A stretch of DNA of 64,000 nt. Origin: Cladorrhinum sp. PSN259. Taxonomy: Eukaryota; Ascomycota; Sordariomycetes; Sordariales; Podosporaceae. The notes under the pieces are model-generated. The model was not told the origin of the DNA, searched no databases, and saw only the letters and a list, made by a program, of their open reading frames with translations. The translations under genes were made by a program, and so were the position numbers. The DNA is taken from positions 1-64,000 of the forward strand of contig MU867098.1 of NCBI GenBank assembly GCA_033725935.1, read 5' to 3'. This document shows positions 1-12,587 of the stretch, in pieces. Every line of letters begins with the position of its first letter. Position 1 is the stretch's first letter.

Positions 1-103
1 AACAAAAAAAAACCCACCACCACCCCCATTTATACCCATATGTAGCCACCAATTAATTATGATTAACTATTAAAAACAACCCCCCCCCCCCCCCCCTCCC
101 CCC

Positions 104-134
<31 letters not shown>

Positions 135-1583
135 ACACACTCACTCCAGTTGTTGTTCTTTGTTTGATCTTCCGGCGTCTCCCCATCATACACAACTACC
201 CCTACTCTTCAGCTATCTATATTCATTCGTTGCTGGCCTTTTTTACTACTCCCCCTTTTTCTTTTCTCTTTCTTTCACAAGTAACCGCTAAATTACTATA
301 TCAGCTCACGATCAAAACCAGCCTGGAATCATTATTAACAACAGCCACACCCAACCCAACCCAACCTAACAAACAAACAAACAAACAAACAAACATATCG
401 TCCGTTTTAATACATCACAAATAATAATACTCCTTAATTAACTTCATAAAACTCCCATTCCTCAAAAAAAACGGGGCGTTACTACTTAACATATAACACC
501 GGTTTCAAACTGCATTAAACTTTTCCAACTCATTAATCAATGCACAATTATTTCTATAAACCAAACAATAACATGAAAATATAAAAGAAAAAGCCGAGGA
601 TGAGAAGAAAAAGAGAATTCAGAAAGGGGGGACGCTTATGTTACAGAAAGAAAGAAAAACATACCCATTCCCAAAGTTGTTTTTTTATCACACACTGCTT
701 CCCTCTGAAAACCTAAAACACGTCTGGCCTTAACCTTGACAATCTTTATCCTTCAACCAATTGACCATCATTTTATAACAACAAACTTCCTTCACGAGCT
801 CAACTCCAAGAGTTATTTTTCTTTTTCTTTTTCCAAAACTATACTTTATTCAATAAATATCACAAGAGCCGCCCACCATAATTCAAAAGAGAGACATCTT
901 AAGAAAAGGGAACCAGACAGTGAAAAAATGCATTACTAAACCCTCCAGGCCCTACCAGCCCAACCCCTGGCCCACCAACTTCCCAAATCTCTCTCCACAA
1001 TGTTGCTCTAGATATTGCCTCTCCCTTTCGACACCATCCCCATCCGTCCCACAAGTATACCGCAGATATATCCCACCGCATATCTTCTCACTCTCACCAG
1101 GCTCTCAGCTCCTCCTTTGTAGCCTCCTCCCGACATCAACTTATCCCTTCCTAACCTCACTCAGTAAGCTGCTATCACAACTGCTTTCCCATTACCTTGA
1201 CAGATTTCAATCCGCTATCCTTCTTCCTCTCCGTGATCATGGGATAACACCCCAAAACATCTAGCCATTCCTCCTATCGACACAAGTAGACACGCGTGCC
1301 AACCTCAACCCAAACATATAAAGCCATTAAGCCAACTTTAACCAATAGCAAAACAAAAGCAGAAACAGACAAAAGCTTGCTAAACACGAACATGATAGTA
1401 AATTAAGACAGATCAAACCAGAAAACATGATATGCCCTCCCATTCTTCCCTTCCTCCCTCCCATACATGAAATTCCGCTTTAACTCGCTTGCTAGCCCCC
1501 CAACCGGTATATAAATGCAAATAAAACAGTCAAAACCAAGCGTCATAAATTTCAAAACAAAAGCCAAAAGCCAAAAACCAATC

Positions 1584-1617
<34 letters not shown>

Positions 1618-1819
1618 GAAATTTCCCAAGCCAAATCACCGTGAAAGCAAAACATTCCTCCCATCCCTCCATCCACAAAGAACAAAAACTGATCATAACA
1701 TCATAACCCTTTCCTCCCACACACCTCGTTGGTCCGATTGCGAATATTATGGATATTGTGCTGTTGTCGTCTGTATCTCTCCTGTCATTTGGCGTCGTCT
1801 GCCCCTTAGGCAACCTCGT
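1..1819. other. Gene-free flank, low complexity
   Basis: I see no supportable gene. The stretch holds a long C-homopolymer interrupted by one T (about 81-120), a (CA)n run (121-140), AACA-type repeats near 367-395 and a poly-A run near 1587-1611. Short ORFs here are compositional. The part nearest 1819 is probably the 3' UTR of the minus-strand regulator that ends at 1820. Confidence 0.6.
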
Positions 1820-4800
1820 TTACGTGTGCTGCCCATGCCCATGATGCTGATCATGATGACCATGTCCATAACCCCCCGCATGTCCATGTCCCGGGCCATT
1901 ATGCCCATGACCATTCCCATGATGCCCGTGCCCATGATGAAACAGGCCTGTATCAACCATATTTCCTATTATAGTGTCTGGCAAGATCTCGAGCCAAGGC
2001 GGCATCATATCGCTCTGCAGTCCCAACATGTCGAAATTTACCTCCTGATTGTCAAACGCAATCGTCTCCGTTACTGGATTGATTCCCAAATAATATGTTC
2101 CCTGGAGTCCCGAGAACTGGTCTCCAAAATCATGATGATTGCCGTGATGGTGAGAGTTATGATTGCCGGGATGATTATGGTCGTTCCCATTCATGTGTCT
2201 GTTGTTGCTCCTGCTGTTATTATTATTATTATGGTTGTTGTTACCATTCACATGATTATGATTGTGGTTATGATCCGGATTCTGGTGCTGCTGGTTGTTA
2301 TGCTGGCCGTGCTGCATTCCAATACCCGAGTCCGTAGGCGTGGTCGAAGGTGAATGATCATTGAAGGATGGGGGATATGACATGCTGGCGCTACGCAAAT
2401 CCAAATCGCTCGGCGAAGACTCATACTTGAGCTGTGCTGACTTGCTCTGTGCAGGAGACTGCGGCAGAGGTGCAAGTTGCTTCGGCGTATGGGGTTGATA
2501 CCGCACGGCCGAAATATTGGGCTGTGGATATGGCGGCGGAAACATTGCTGATGACGATGTATCCTGGAGTTTCGGTCGGACTGGATCAAAGGGCATGTTC
2601 CCGGAAGGGGTTGTAGCAGATACGGGAACTGAAGGAGGTGCGGGAGGTGGTGGCGGAGGAAGGGCTGTTGCTCGTGGAGGCTGCGCATTGAGCTGGTAGA
2701 GCAGCGTGAGATTAGTATTGGGCGAGTTCGTGGTCCCAGTAAGGGAATATGCGACTAGATCCTCTGGCTTGGCAACTGTTGAGCCTCGTCGCGCAATCCT
2801 GATGGCTTCATACTCTTGTGGAGTAAACGTCTCACAGTCCCAAATGCCTTTTGACTTTTGATCGAGTGCGGTGAGGATGTATCTGACGCCGCCCCAATAT
2901 TGCTCGAGGTCTTGAAGGCATTTGTAACAACGCACATAGTTCTGGTTGGCAGCAGATGCGAGGAGAGAATGCCTCATCGGCCCCGCGGCCAACTCCCCGT
3001 TTCCTGACGACCTCAGGATTCGAGCCTTCATCTCGGGGAATGGGGAGGGTTCTCTCGAAGACGGTTGTGAGGGGTTAGACACGGAATCCATCAAGAAGCA
3101 ACAGGCAGCTATGTAGATTGGCTGAGAGGTAAATGGGTTCCACGTGAAACTCTTTGGATCCAGCAATTCGGAGAAGGAAAGGATGTCAGCAATCGTCTTG
3201 GCACTAGATATCGCCAGTTCATGGCTATTAGGTGACAGCCGGAGAGGTCTCTTGTTGTAGAATGGTGTCAGAAGCGTCGGCTGATGAAGGACAATGACCA
3301 ATGCGTGGAACCAGAAGTGCATCAAAATGAAGGGCGTGCCTTGGCCGACCATAACGTGTCCGCGGAAGTATTCGGGGAAGAAGGTGAGGCGTGGATCCTG
3401 TTTGGAATGGATGCAAGTGAGATCGTGTTCCATCTGAGTGAGCTTCTGCAACTTTTCTTCGGTAAGATCGTCGGCATCTCGGAGGTCATTGAGAACATCA
3501 CAGGCGCGACCATAGAGATGGATGATCTCGAGGAAGATGGGGAACGGATCTGGCCAGCCCGAGGGGGGGTCCGGATCCTGCACAGGGAAGCTCAACTCAA
3601 AATCCCCATCACGAAAGTTTACAGGCCGGCCGGTGCCCGACGAGATGATTCGATCAAGCACAAAGACGGCCCAGAATGTGTCGATGCGCTCCTGTTCCAC
3701 CTCGGCCTGCTCCTCAAGGCTCAAGGTTCTCTCCTCTTTCCCGTCCGGCTCGCTAGATGGGTCCCGGTGACTCCAGCTCCTGGTATACCAGGGATCGCGT
3801 TCTCCCTGATACTTGACGCCCTCTTTTCTCGGCAATCCAAGGTCGATAGCCATCCTAATGGCACAACCAAGGAACATCCACAAGGCACTGTCCTGGTTTG
3901 CACCAAATCCTTCGTAGGCTAGCATCACGAAGGCCTGGACGGCAGCAACCGAGGGGCAAGGAAATGTGTCAATAGCAGCAGCCTTTGCGCGTTGAGCAAA
4001 GACATCTCCGTACTCGAACCGATTCTCCTTGCCATCGTGCTCATTGGTGAAGATGGGCAAATCACAGAATCGCGCAGCCAGCGCGCACATGGCATCAACC
4101 AAGATGGGCTCAACCCTTTTCTCGTCGAGCAGGCGGAAGAATCGCTCCGGCTTCAAGAAGCGATAGTCACATCCGAGGTGGGCGAAGAAGGTCTGGCAGA
4201 GAGTAATGATCAGGGGATGTACCGGGCCCGAATCATTCACATCATAGGATGGCATGTCTTCCAACGTCTCGATAATATTCCCGCTTTCAGTGTAGTGATG
4301 CTGCGTCGCAGTGGCATGTCCAGTCAAGGAACCGGGTGAGGTGGTTGAGAAGGATCCGCCTCGGCTCTTGCGCCTGTCACGATGCTTTGACTGTTGAACA
4401 TCGACCACCATCTGTTTAAAGCCCGGCACAATGGCAGTTGGGCCAAAGTACCTAAAGTACGGCACCCGCCGACTCAAGGTCTGACGATGAACGAGCGACC
4501 GGCTGATGGAGGTTCTAGGATCGTCTCCTTGGGAGCTATTCCGTGTGTCGTTCAGTTTGACCTTCTTATTCGACTTGTGGGCGCCATCGTCTTTGTCCCA
4601 GTCACCGCTGGGCTTGCGTCGCTGACCCGACGACACAGTTGCGCTAGAACTCGAATCCCGTCTTGTCATTACGATGGACTCGACAAAACCCGCCATCGGC
4701 GTTGGCTTCGGCTTGTTTGTCCATGAAGGAGGGTTGTCAGTGTTGTCGCCGCCATTACTAAGCTGGCCTTGGCTGTGGCTATCGTCGTCGTTCTGACTCG

Positions 4801-5253
4801 TCCATGTCGTCGTCTGTTGTTCCACTTTGATTTCATCTTCATAATATTCATCGTCCAGTTCGTGCTTTAGGGTGGCCGCCTCGTTGTCAACTGGTGTTGG
4901 CAGTGCGGACCCGTGACTGATGCTTCCTCTCCTTCTCTCCTCCAGGTCGTTGTACCCGAGGCAGTTGTGGCCATTTTTGGCACACGTAGAACAAATCGGC
5001 TTCTCCCCCGCACATCGGGTTTTTCTCTTGCGGCACGTCAAGCATCTAGCACAGTATTAGGAGTCCGGTTTCGTACAACGCGTGTGCCGATCTGGGGCCG
5101 CCAACACCCCCCACCGGCCCACACCATGGGCTAGATAACAACAAACAATGAACATAAGAAAACAAATACATACGCTGCATTAATCCTCCGTCTCTTGGAG
5201 GGAGGTTGGCCATGGTTGTTTACCCATTTGTGTTCCTTGATAAAAGAGGTCAT
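1820..5253 (-). CDS. Zn2Cys6 fungal transcription factor with His/Asn-rich tail
   Basis: This is a nuclear DNA-binding regulator of about 1101 aa. The start at 5253 is in exon 1 (5253-5174), followed by a GTATGT...TAG intron (5173-5046) and one long exon (5045-1820). Joining the exons gives a basic stretch (SKRRRINAA) and a complete zinc cluster, C-x2-C-x6-C-x6-C-x2-C-x6-C, at residues 28-55 (CLTCRKRKTRC and onward). An acidic and Ser-rich linker follows, then a middle domain of the fungal_trans type from about residue 300 to 700 (HPLIITLCQTFFAHLGC, VDAMCALAARF). The C-terminal third is low complexity: Pro-rich, then Asn/His runs, ending in a Gly-His-rich tail of about 40 residues. The zinc cluster and fungal_trans domain are characteristic of Gal4-type regulators. 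I could not assign it to a named regulon. The long gene-free upstream region fits a tightly regulated gene. Confidence 0.9.
2150..2330. repeat. Trinucleotide-biased Asn/His coding repeat
   Basis: On the minus strand this part of the regulator gene is runs of AAC/AAT and CAT/CAC codons, giving long Asn and His tracts. On the plus strand it shows as (ATT/GTT)n. It is a degenerate microsatellite within a coding exon and likely length-variable between strains. Confidence 0.6.
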
Positions 5254-6143
5254 CTCGGGCGCTCCTTTATAGCAAGTTCATGGTGGACCTGCTGAGCAGT
5301 AGCTAAGGGCGAGCTCAGTTCTGGTGAGCTCACAGTGAAGAGGGGGCTGCGGCGCTGCCCCGGGATCCGAGAGAGGGGTGACTCGGCTCGGTCGCAAGTC
5401 GGTGAGAAAGTGAGATGCAGCGAGGATAGCGAGATTCGGGTGAAGGCAGGTTGTGTCTCGTCTTTCGGCTTGGCACCGTGGGATAGGTGAGATAACAGTG
5501 CTTTTTGTGGGTGATCAACAGGCGCACAACGACACGGTCATAATGCAAATGACGGGCGGATGATCTTGGGGGAAGGCATCTTTTCAGTTTTGGGAAAGCA
5601 AGGTGTAGATAAGGTGGGATGTGAAAGGTGGTAAAATGCGGGAAAGGCACACGTTGGGCGACCGAAGATCAGCTCCCCGTCTCTGCTTGCTGCTGCGAAC
5701 AAGCGGAGTCTATTTTCCCTGCCTCCTCTGTTTCGCTCGTCGGTTTCGACCGGGGAGGGAGGGTAGTGACGGTGGTAGCACGAGATGACAGGCGATGGTA
5801 TATATTGGAAATGATGCGTGTGTGTAGTGCTCTGGTTGGATAACTGGGCAGAAACCAGATGGAGAGGGCAATAAAATTTGGGGGAAGGGGAGGGCAATTG
5901 GAAGGGGGAAGGGCGCCGGCCGGGGTGGGTGGTGGTGACAGGCCAGGACCACAACCTAGAGGCGACAAGAAGCGACAAGGGCGCCAAGCAGCGCAGCAAC
6001 CGCAGTTGGTGAGAGGAGCGCAGCAGCAAGGAGCATGATATGGGATGAGACAAGAGAGATGGAAGGGAAGGGGAGGGAGGGACGGGACGGAAAACGGGGC
6101 AACGACGGCCAATCCAGAACCAAATCAAATCAAAAGTCTCACC

Positions 6144-6197
6144 TGCACCAGGTGCATCAAAAGTGCAAGTGCGACAGATGCACCAAAAAGATGCATC
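6144..6197. promoter_or_regulatory. Cluster of TGCAYC half-sites with one perfect inverted repeat
   Basis: TGCACC-A-GGTGCA at 6144-6156 is a perfect inverted repeat. It is followed within 45 bp by GATGCACC and GATGCATC. It lies about 0.9 kb upstream of the regulator's start codon at 5253. Four related half-sites in 54 bp suggest a protein-binding cluster. The binding factor is unknown. Confidence 0.3.
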
Positions 6198-8476
6198 ATT
6201 GATCAGCCCTCCTGTCGCTCTATCACTCTCCCGACACTTGAGACCACGGATCTGTCACTTTTTCATCTGTCACCCTGTCAGTCCGATCCAATGGGAAAAT
6301 CGGGCCACAACAAAGCTGGCCCAGCTGGAAAGCATGCGGATGAGTGTATTGGCTCCTGCCTGCCCGCTGCTCTGTGGACTAGCTTCACACTTGATCGTCG
6401 TTTACCGCAGCAGCCGTGACCCCTCTTCCCTTCCTTTCCCCCTCTCACCTTCTTTCTCATTCAGAGGGTGCAGGTCCTCTCGCGGCTGTATGTCGAAGGA
6501 GTCGAACAATGCCCTTTGGAAAAACCAATATCATCTCCCCCTATTTCTCTTTCCAGGCCCGCGCAGCCGCTGGTGCCGGGATGCAGGCTTGAATGAATGT
6601 GGCTCTGATGCGACTCACCCAATAGCCTGGAGTCCAGGCACACGCGAGCTACGACGAGTACGACAGGCATCTCCGGCACTTGTCGTTGGCGACTGTTGTT
6701 GGCAGAATATAATGCATCAGCTTGCACGTTGTGCAACAATTTCATGTCCCACTGTCGTCGACTCGTCCGAACCCTTCCGAGTCATCCAGCATCGTACCAT
6801 GCCGCGCAGAGCAGGACGGATCCCAGGGACTGATTGCGACTCTGCGCGCACCGGGATTCGCTCACGTCACCCAAAGCAGTTTAGCAGCTGAACCCGAATG
6901 CCTGCTCTCTCGCCTGTGCGGAAGGAAACTAAAAACTTGCCGGGCCGTATGGACGAACGGACTTTTGTTGATTTTGACATTCACAACTTGGGATATTTCC
7001 AGGCTGGGTTCAGCATGCGAGCAATAGGGTCGTTTCGCAGGCTGACCTGCAAACGACGCCAGGAATGGTGCATCTGATCGAGTCGGAATTCGAGCACGCC
7101 ATGGGACGCCCTCTTTTCCTTTTCTTATCTCTTTTGCTGCAATTTCACCTAAAGCGTCTTATCGCGACCCCCGTGTTTTTTTCTTTTCTTTTCTGTTCTT
7201 CTTTTTTGGCGCACCTTCCCGCGATTCACGGTGCATGATTTCTGCCGGCTTATCACATCGTTGATCAGATTGACCCGTTGGGATTTGTAAACAGTCAAGA
7301 TCGCTTACAGGAGATCTCTTCTCAGGGAATAGAAATAGAATTTTGGAAGGATTTTGGACCCAGCTCCGGACCCTTGTTCAAGCCACGCGAGCCCTTAGGC
7401 CCCCCCGCGCAAGATTCGGTGAGTTAACATGCCTAACCCAAGAAAGATTAGTCAGCCGGAAGCAGCCGACAGCCACAAAATTGGAGATTGGGGACGATTT
7501 GGGGAACATCGGCCACTCACACAACTCAACTGCAAGAGCGATTCATCTGAATCCTCCACGGCGCCTCACAGCATGCTCGGGACCAATCACGGCGAGAGCG
7601 ACCGACCAATTCACCGCACGACCGGCACCTGTTTCTCAACCCCGCTCGATTTTGGCTGGTTTTTATGACACCTCACAGCCTAAACCGGAATGTGAGAATA
7701 AAGTCATTCCAAAGAATTTGCTGATTTTTTATTTCTCGTCTTGTGAAGCAATATACCACTACCACACTTTTCCGATATGCATACGTACAACCGTCTCTTT
7801 CTGTGAAATGCTGCGTGCGCATAATCACCCGTTCCGGAATCCTACACTAATGTTCCCCCGTTTCATTCACCCTCCTCAACGGAGCCTCGCTTGGGCAGGT
7901 AGACATCATAGACTGTATGTAAAGGGCCGATCTCACCATCGTGATCACAATATGCACATTGCGAATGTAGCGATGGTGGTAAACATGCTTTCCATTCGGC
8001 CGTGATAGGGAAAAGATGTGAGAAGCCGTGTCCCACAAAAAGGTCCTTTTTTTCTCCCTTCTTTTTCCGAGTTTTGCTGCGGTCTCAGGTCTGTTGGGGT
8101 TTGTGGCGGTCTCACAGCGTTTTGGGTGATTATGTCGTGCAAGTGAGTTGTCGTATTCCAGAAAAGCGTTGAGATGCAGTACGAGAGAATGAGTGAGGGG
8201 AAGAGGGAGAGAGAGAGAGAGAGGAGGGAACTTGGGACTCCTCGGGCATTTGGGTGTGAGAAACTACCATATCATGCACTTGATATCACATCAGGCAAGT
8301 ATGTTTCACACCCACAAGTGGTTATTTTACTCGGTGCCGCGCTTTCCATTCCCATCTCTTCGTACAAGCACATACTTCTAAACCGCTCTTGACGTCAAAG
8401 AAAAAAGATAACACGTACAAGCGCGTGGTGTACTGTAGATAGACATCCACTGACCCAACTGAGCTCATACACGTGC

Positions 8477-8938
8477 ATGTACTGTACATACATACAACCA
8501 GTCCTCCGTCCGTGCCCTTGCCCTTCGGCCGCTTCACACTTCTTTCATAGCCGTATACTTGATTTTTCTTACATCGGATAGTGTATCCGGACCGATGCTT
8601 TCGAATCAGCCAGTGTTAGAGATAGATCTGTGTAACAAAAACAGTGAGCGGATCAGTCCCATACCCGGGCCGAAGGGGTTTTGTGTTACAAACCTTTAAT
8701 ATCCCCAAGGGAAGCAGCCGAAAGATATTTCGGCAAGGCTAACATCTATCATTTCTCATCAAACCGGGGAAAATAAAAATTACAAATTAAAAAAAAAAAG
8801 TTTCCGGATGTTGGGGGAGAGCCGAATCTTGACACAACTTCCTTGAGAATCCACAATGCATGTCCAATATATAGTGAGTGGTACTAAAAATCACAGAAAC
8901 TGAAATAGGCTTACCTATGTACTGTACATACATACAAC
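8477..8938. repeat. 22-nt exact direct repeat pair containing TGTACTGTACA
   Basis: The same 22 nt occurs at 8477-8498 and 8917-8938. Each copy carries a TGTACTGTACA core followed by TACATAC repeats. The copies are 440 bp apart in otherwise dissimilar sequence. The function is unknown. Confidence 0.5.
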
Positions 8939-10354
8939 TGAAAAGAGTTCCCCAAAGGAAGCCAGGCCCAACACATGTAATTTTTTTTTTACTTCTTCCT
9001 CTTCCTCTCTTATACATCTCCCAGTTCCCAACTTTATTTCTTAGCATGAAAAATCTAATCAGCTTATCTCTCCCTCTCTCTAGCGAATAACTCTTATGTA
9101 CAATAGTCATATAGTATCAAACCGGAAAAGGTTCCACCATAACAAGCCGCCATGTCATTACCACTGGATTTCGAAATATTCCCCCCACCCTCAGTACTTA
9201 AATCAGGAACAGGTTGAATTTATGAGAAATAAGAAAAGAATAATCATCAGATTATACAATGACGCCAACCCCCCCCCCCCCCCCCAAAAAAAAAAAATTG
9301 GCATAAATAAAAAAGCTACCCAAACTACGCTCGGTAATCAGGTCCAACCCCAAAAAATTATACAAAAATCCCCTTCTCACGAGTTTTTTTTTAAAAAAAC
9401 CGAAATGGGAGGGGGGCCCGTCGCCTGATTCGAACGCGCGCGGGGAAGGGGGGAATTGTCCTCGGGCCTTTTTCTCAGACCTCTTTTTACTCCCCCAGAC
9501 GGTGTGGGAGAAAACGAAACGATGCGTTGTCTTCGTAGCTAAACCATCAGTGGCCAAACACACACTACAACCACGTAACCTACACACATATGTACGTATT
9601 CATTTGTTCTGTGTGATTGTATTGGCCTTGGTTGGGAGTCGTGCGTGCGGGAAGAAACATATATATATATATATATAGGTACCTCCCAGGTTGCGTAGGT
9701 TACCCGCCGATGAGTCTCATAGTGGGCAAGGCAGGTAGGGCAGGGCAGGTAGGGCAGGTTCAGGGTATGTACATGCCTTGATGGCCAGCCATGGACAGGC
9801 AGGGCCGCCGCCAGCAGTGCTTCCCGTCGGCATCCATTCCAAGATTGTACCACCAGGAGAGAACACTAACATAGTGTTTGTTCACGGAGTGAAGGGGAAG
9901 GGGCACATGCAGAAGGAAAGGTACAGTTGACGATGAGTGATGCTAAGAACATAATGGAGCGATAGAAAGAACGCAAGTCACTGGTTGTGCTGCTGGATGG
10001 TTCGAATCGCTGTCACCAGCGCCGAAAACGACCAGAAGAAGCTTCGCAAACAAACAGGTACCAGCGAACATGGCAAGTCAAAAAAAATTAAATTTTGGTT
10101 CTTCTGCCTCATAGCAAAGTCCTATGTAGAATCCCTACTTACATCCCGAAAACAAATTTTACTCCGTCCAAGCCCCCCCAACAAAACCCAAAAAAATACT
10201 CGTTCCCTGTGTTGAACTCCTTGTGTATATACATCTCTCTTTTCCATTTCCTTCCCTTTCCCGTCCTACTCCTGTTATACATACATCCCTGGTTCCCCAT
10301 ATATGCATTCCTCAAACTCCATTTATACACAAGTAGCCATATAACGTCACACAC

Positions 10355-12587
10355 CTAACCAAAAACAATACTAACTCCCATTTCTCTCGCAACCACTCTC
10401 CAGGTCTCTTCGCTCTTCACTACCTTTTGGTCCTTGTTTTCCATGCCATCGCCAGTGTCCTTCTCTTCACCATCATTCTCTGCTTCTTCTTGTTGTCGTC
10501 CCTGATCTTCTCGTTTCCAAACCCCCCTAACAACCGCCCAAGCTTCCCCGATGTTCCTCATTCCCTGTCGTCTCTCCACCTCACCGAACACCCTTTCCAC
10601 CAACTTTCTATCTTTCTCAACCGCCTCACAGCTCGCCACGAATAAGGGCCACAATAACGCGGACATCGGGCCCTTGTGCTCCACAGTAGCAGCACAGTGG
10701 TCAAGCGTCAGCTTTACATGCTTCTGCACCTGTTTATCCTCTCTTTTACCCCCTAATACAGTACGGTACAAATAAACAAGGGCACCGTGGCGGTAAGAAA
10801 GTGCGTTGTGGTATATCGACTGGACATTTGAATTGGGGCTGGAGTCTGGAATGAAATCGGCAGGCAGGGTCGGAGTCCATTCGTTCAAAGCGCGCTCAAT
10901 TGCCTGAGCTGTCGAGGAGAATTCGCTTTGCAGAACAGCGAGTTTTGTCGACGACGAGGAGGCTTCGGGCTGAGAGGAGAGTTCGGACTTGAGCGATACA
11001 AGGGTTGATAGACGGTGGATGATGGGCCAGAGGGTGGTTGACATGCCCAGAAGTGTGTCAACGTTGCAGAGTGGTGAGGTAACAGGCGCACCGAGAGGGG
11101 ATAAGGGAACGAGACAGTTAGCCGTCGGTTGGTCGGATAGGGGCGCAGTACCGTTCGATAGGGCGGTGATTACGTCGTAGAATCTGAACGCCTGTACGTA
11201 GCGAGTCACTGTGAGTAAGTATTTAGGGTATTTAGGAGAAAGGGCTACTTACGCGCTCAAGAAAGATGCCGGTTGGGTCTGAGGGATCGGGAGTGATGGT
11301 GGACATTATGGTTAGGAACCCTTTGAGGTGGCCAGCTACGATGTTGGAGTGACCCTTTTGGACGAGCTGCAAGGGTTCAGTCAGTACCAATAAAGTGAGG
11401 AGAGATAGCCCTAGAGTACTTACACATTCGTAGTAAACTAGTAGCATGATGGCCGCCAGTATTTCATTCCGGTTGACCTTGTCGTCTTGCTGGATTAGCT
11501 GAGCAACACCCTGGATGGCTCTGTTGTGAAAGTAAAGAGACCGTTCCAAGTTGTCCACTCCACGATACTCGAGGTGGGCACAGGCAAGAGCAAATATTGC
11601 GTTCATGACCGGTGAGCTTTTGCGTGTGAGTGGCAGGATGAGCTGCTGAAAGGGGTTGCCAGTCTCTTCGCGGAAGACGATGAGATGCGACAAGACGTTA
11701 CAGAAGTGGTCTACTAGGGCTCTTCGGTTCGGCCGTTCTGAGAACTCGGAGAAAGCTGGCAATGTGAACTCAAGACGGGGTGACCCAGCTGAACTAGGGG
11801 CTATCACGGCCAAGTCCGAACTTGACGATGCTGGTTGTGCTATTATCGTGTTATTGCTCGCAGTGGTGCCATCCTGGGTGATCAATGTCTCTGCCTCCGG
11901 GTTTTCCTCTGTAATGAACCCAATCTCTTCAACCTCGGTGTAACCGGTCAAGGGGTCGACCGAGGTAAAGTCGGCAATGGAGAAGCCAGGAAATGTTGGC
12001 TCTGAGGGGCTGAAGATGGCAGTGTCCTCAGCATCGTGAGAGAAATCTCGACTGTGATATTGATCTCCCCACGTGAAGTAATTTGAATCTTCGCTGAAGC
12101 AGCTTGCCTCGGACAGCCTTCGAGGAGTTGAGTAATGCTCAGAGGGAGCTCCCGCTGTCAGGACCCCAAGCCGTAAAGAGTCGCGCTTCCTTCGTTGCCG
12201 AGGCTTTACAGCTGCGTATACGCATTCGACTTGATTCTCATCGCATCGACTGCACTTTGGCCTGTTTTCATCGCATTTCTTCTTCTGTATGTGGTGTCAG
12301 TGGCATGCAGTACTTGTTATGTCGCACCAACACTCTCACAGATATCCACAAACCTTTTCCTTACTTCACTTCAGTCAGACTGCAGGTCATAAAAACAGCA
12401 AATGCATAGTAGGTTAGACAGTGAGAGACTTACCAGTGTATACAACCTACATGATGAAACCAGGCGAGTTAGCGACGGTCGCAAGCAAGATAGAACACAA
12501 AAGGGTAACGACCGGAATCTCGCACATACCACCTCTTGATCGTTTCTTTGGTTCTTTGGGCGCAGCGAGTCTCGTATATAAGAGCAT
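10355..12587 (-). CDS. Zn2Cys6 transcription factor, fungal_trans_2 type, zinc cluster split by tiny exons
   Basis: Supported exons are 12587-12530 (start; ends in basic KKRSRGG), 12446-12434 (13 nt, encoding GCIHC across both junctions), 12284-11424, 11366-11253 and 11191-10355. The 12284 exon opens with KKKCDENRPKC and holds the last four zinc-cluster cysteines, C-x6-C-x2-C-x6-C. Joining C-x2-C to this exon needs one more short segment. A 10-nt exon at 12379-12370 (GTGAAG donor) restores exact C-x2-C-x6-C spacing and frame, but I am not sure of it. Downstream, splicing gives GIFLERAFRFYDVITALS and EYRGVDNLERSLYFHNRAI, typical of the fungal_trans_2 middle region. The product would be about 625-630 aa. 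It should be a nuclear DNA-binding regulator with unknown targets. The C-terminus is Lys/Glu-rich. Confidence 0.8.

Larger units (their letters stand above)
5254..10354. other. 5.1-kb intergenic region, upstream of the first regulator
   Basis: I see no supportable coding gene. Read on the minus strand, 6130-5254 is pyrimidine-rich, as expected for a promoter and 5' leader of the regulator starting at 5253. Other content: a cluster of TGCACC/GGTGCA and GATGCATC elements (6144-6197), a GA microsatellite near 8205-8225, a 22-nt exact direct repeat (8477-8498 and 8917-8938), a C then A homopolymer near 9270-9300, an (AT)n near 9660-9677 and GGGCAGG(T) repeats near 9725-9762. The part below 10354 is probably the 3' UTR of the next regulator. 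Confidence 0.55.

Noticed and set aside
5330..6128. Pro/Ser-rich minus-strand ORFs upstream of the first regulator
   Set aside because: Overlapping frames of a pyrimidine-rich leader with no family features.
7343..8005. 220-codon plus-strand ORF in the 5-kb gene-free region
   Set aside because: No domain, atypical composition, and no adjacent exon extends it plausibly.
9400..9560. GTTCGAATC on the minus strand resembling a tRNA T-loop
   Set aside because: Flanking bases do not form a T-stem, and no A-box is found upstream.
9985..10040. GGTTCGAATCGC on the plus strand resembling a B-box
   Set aside because: No A-box or acceptor stem could be drawn around it.
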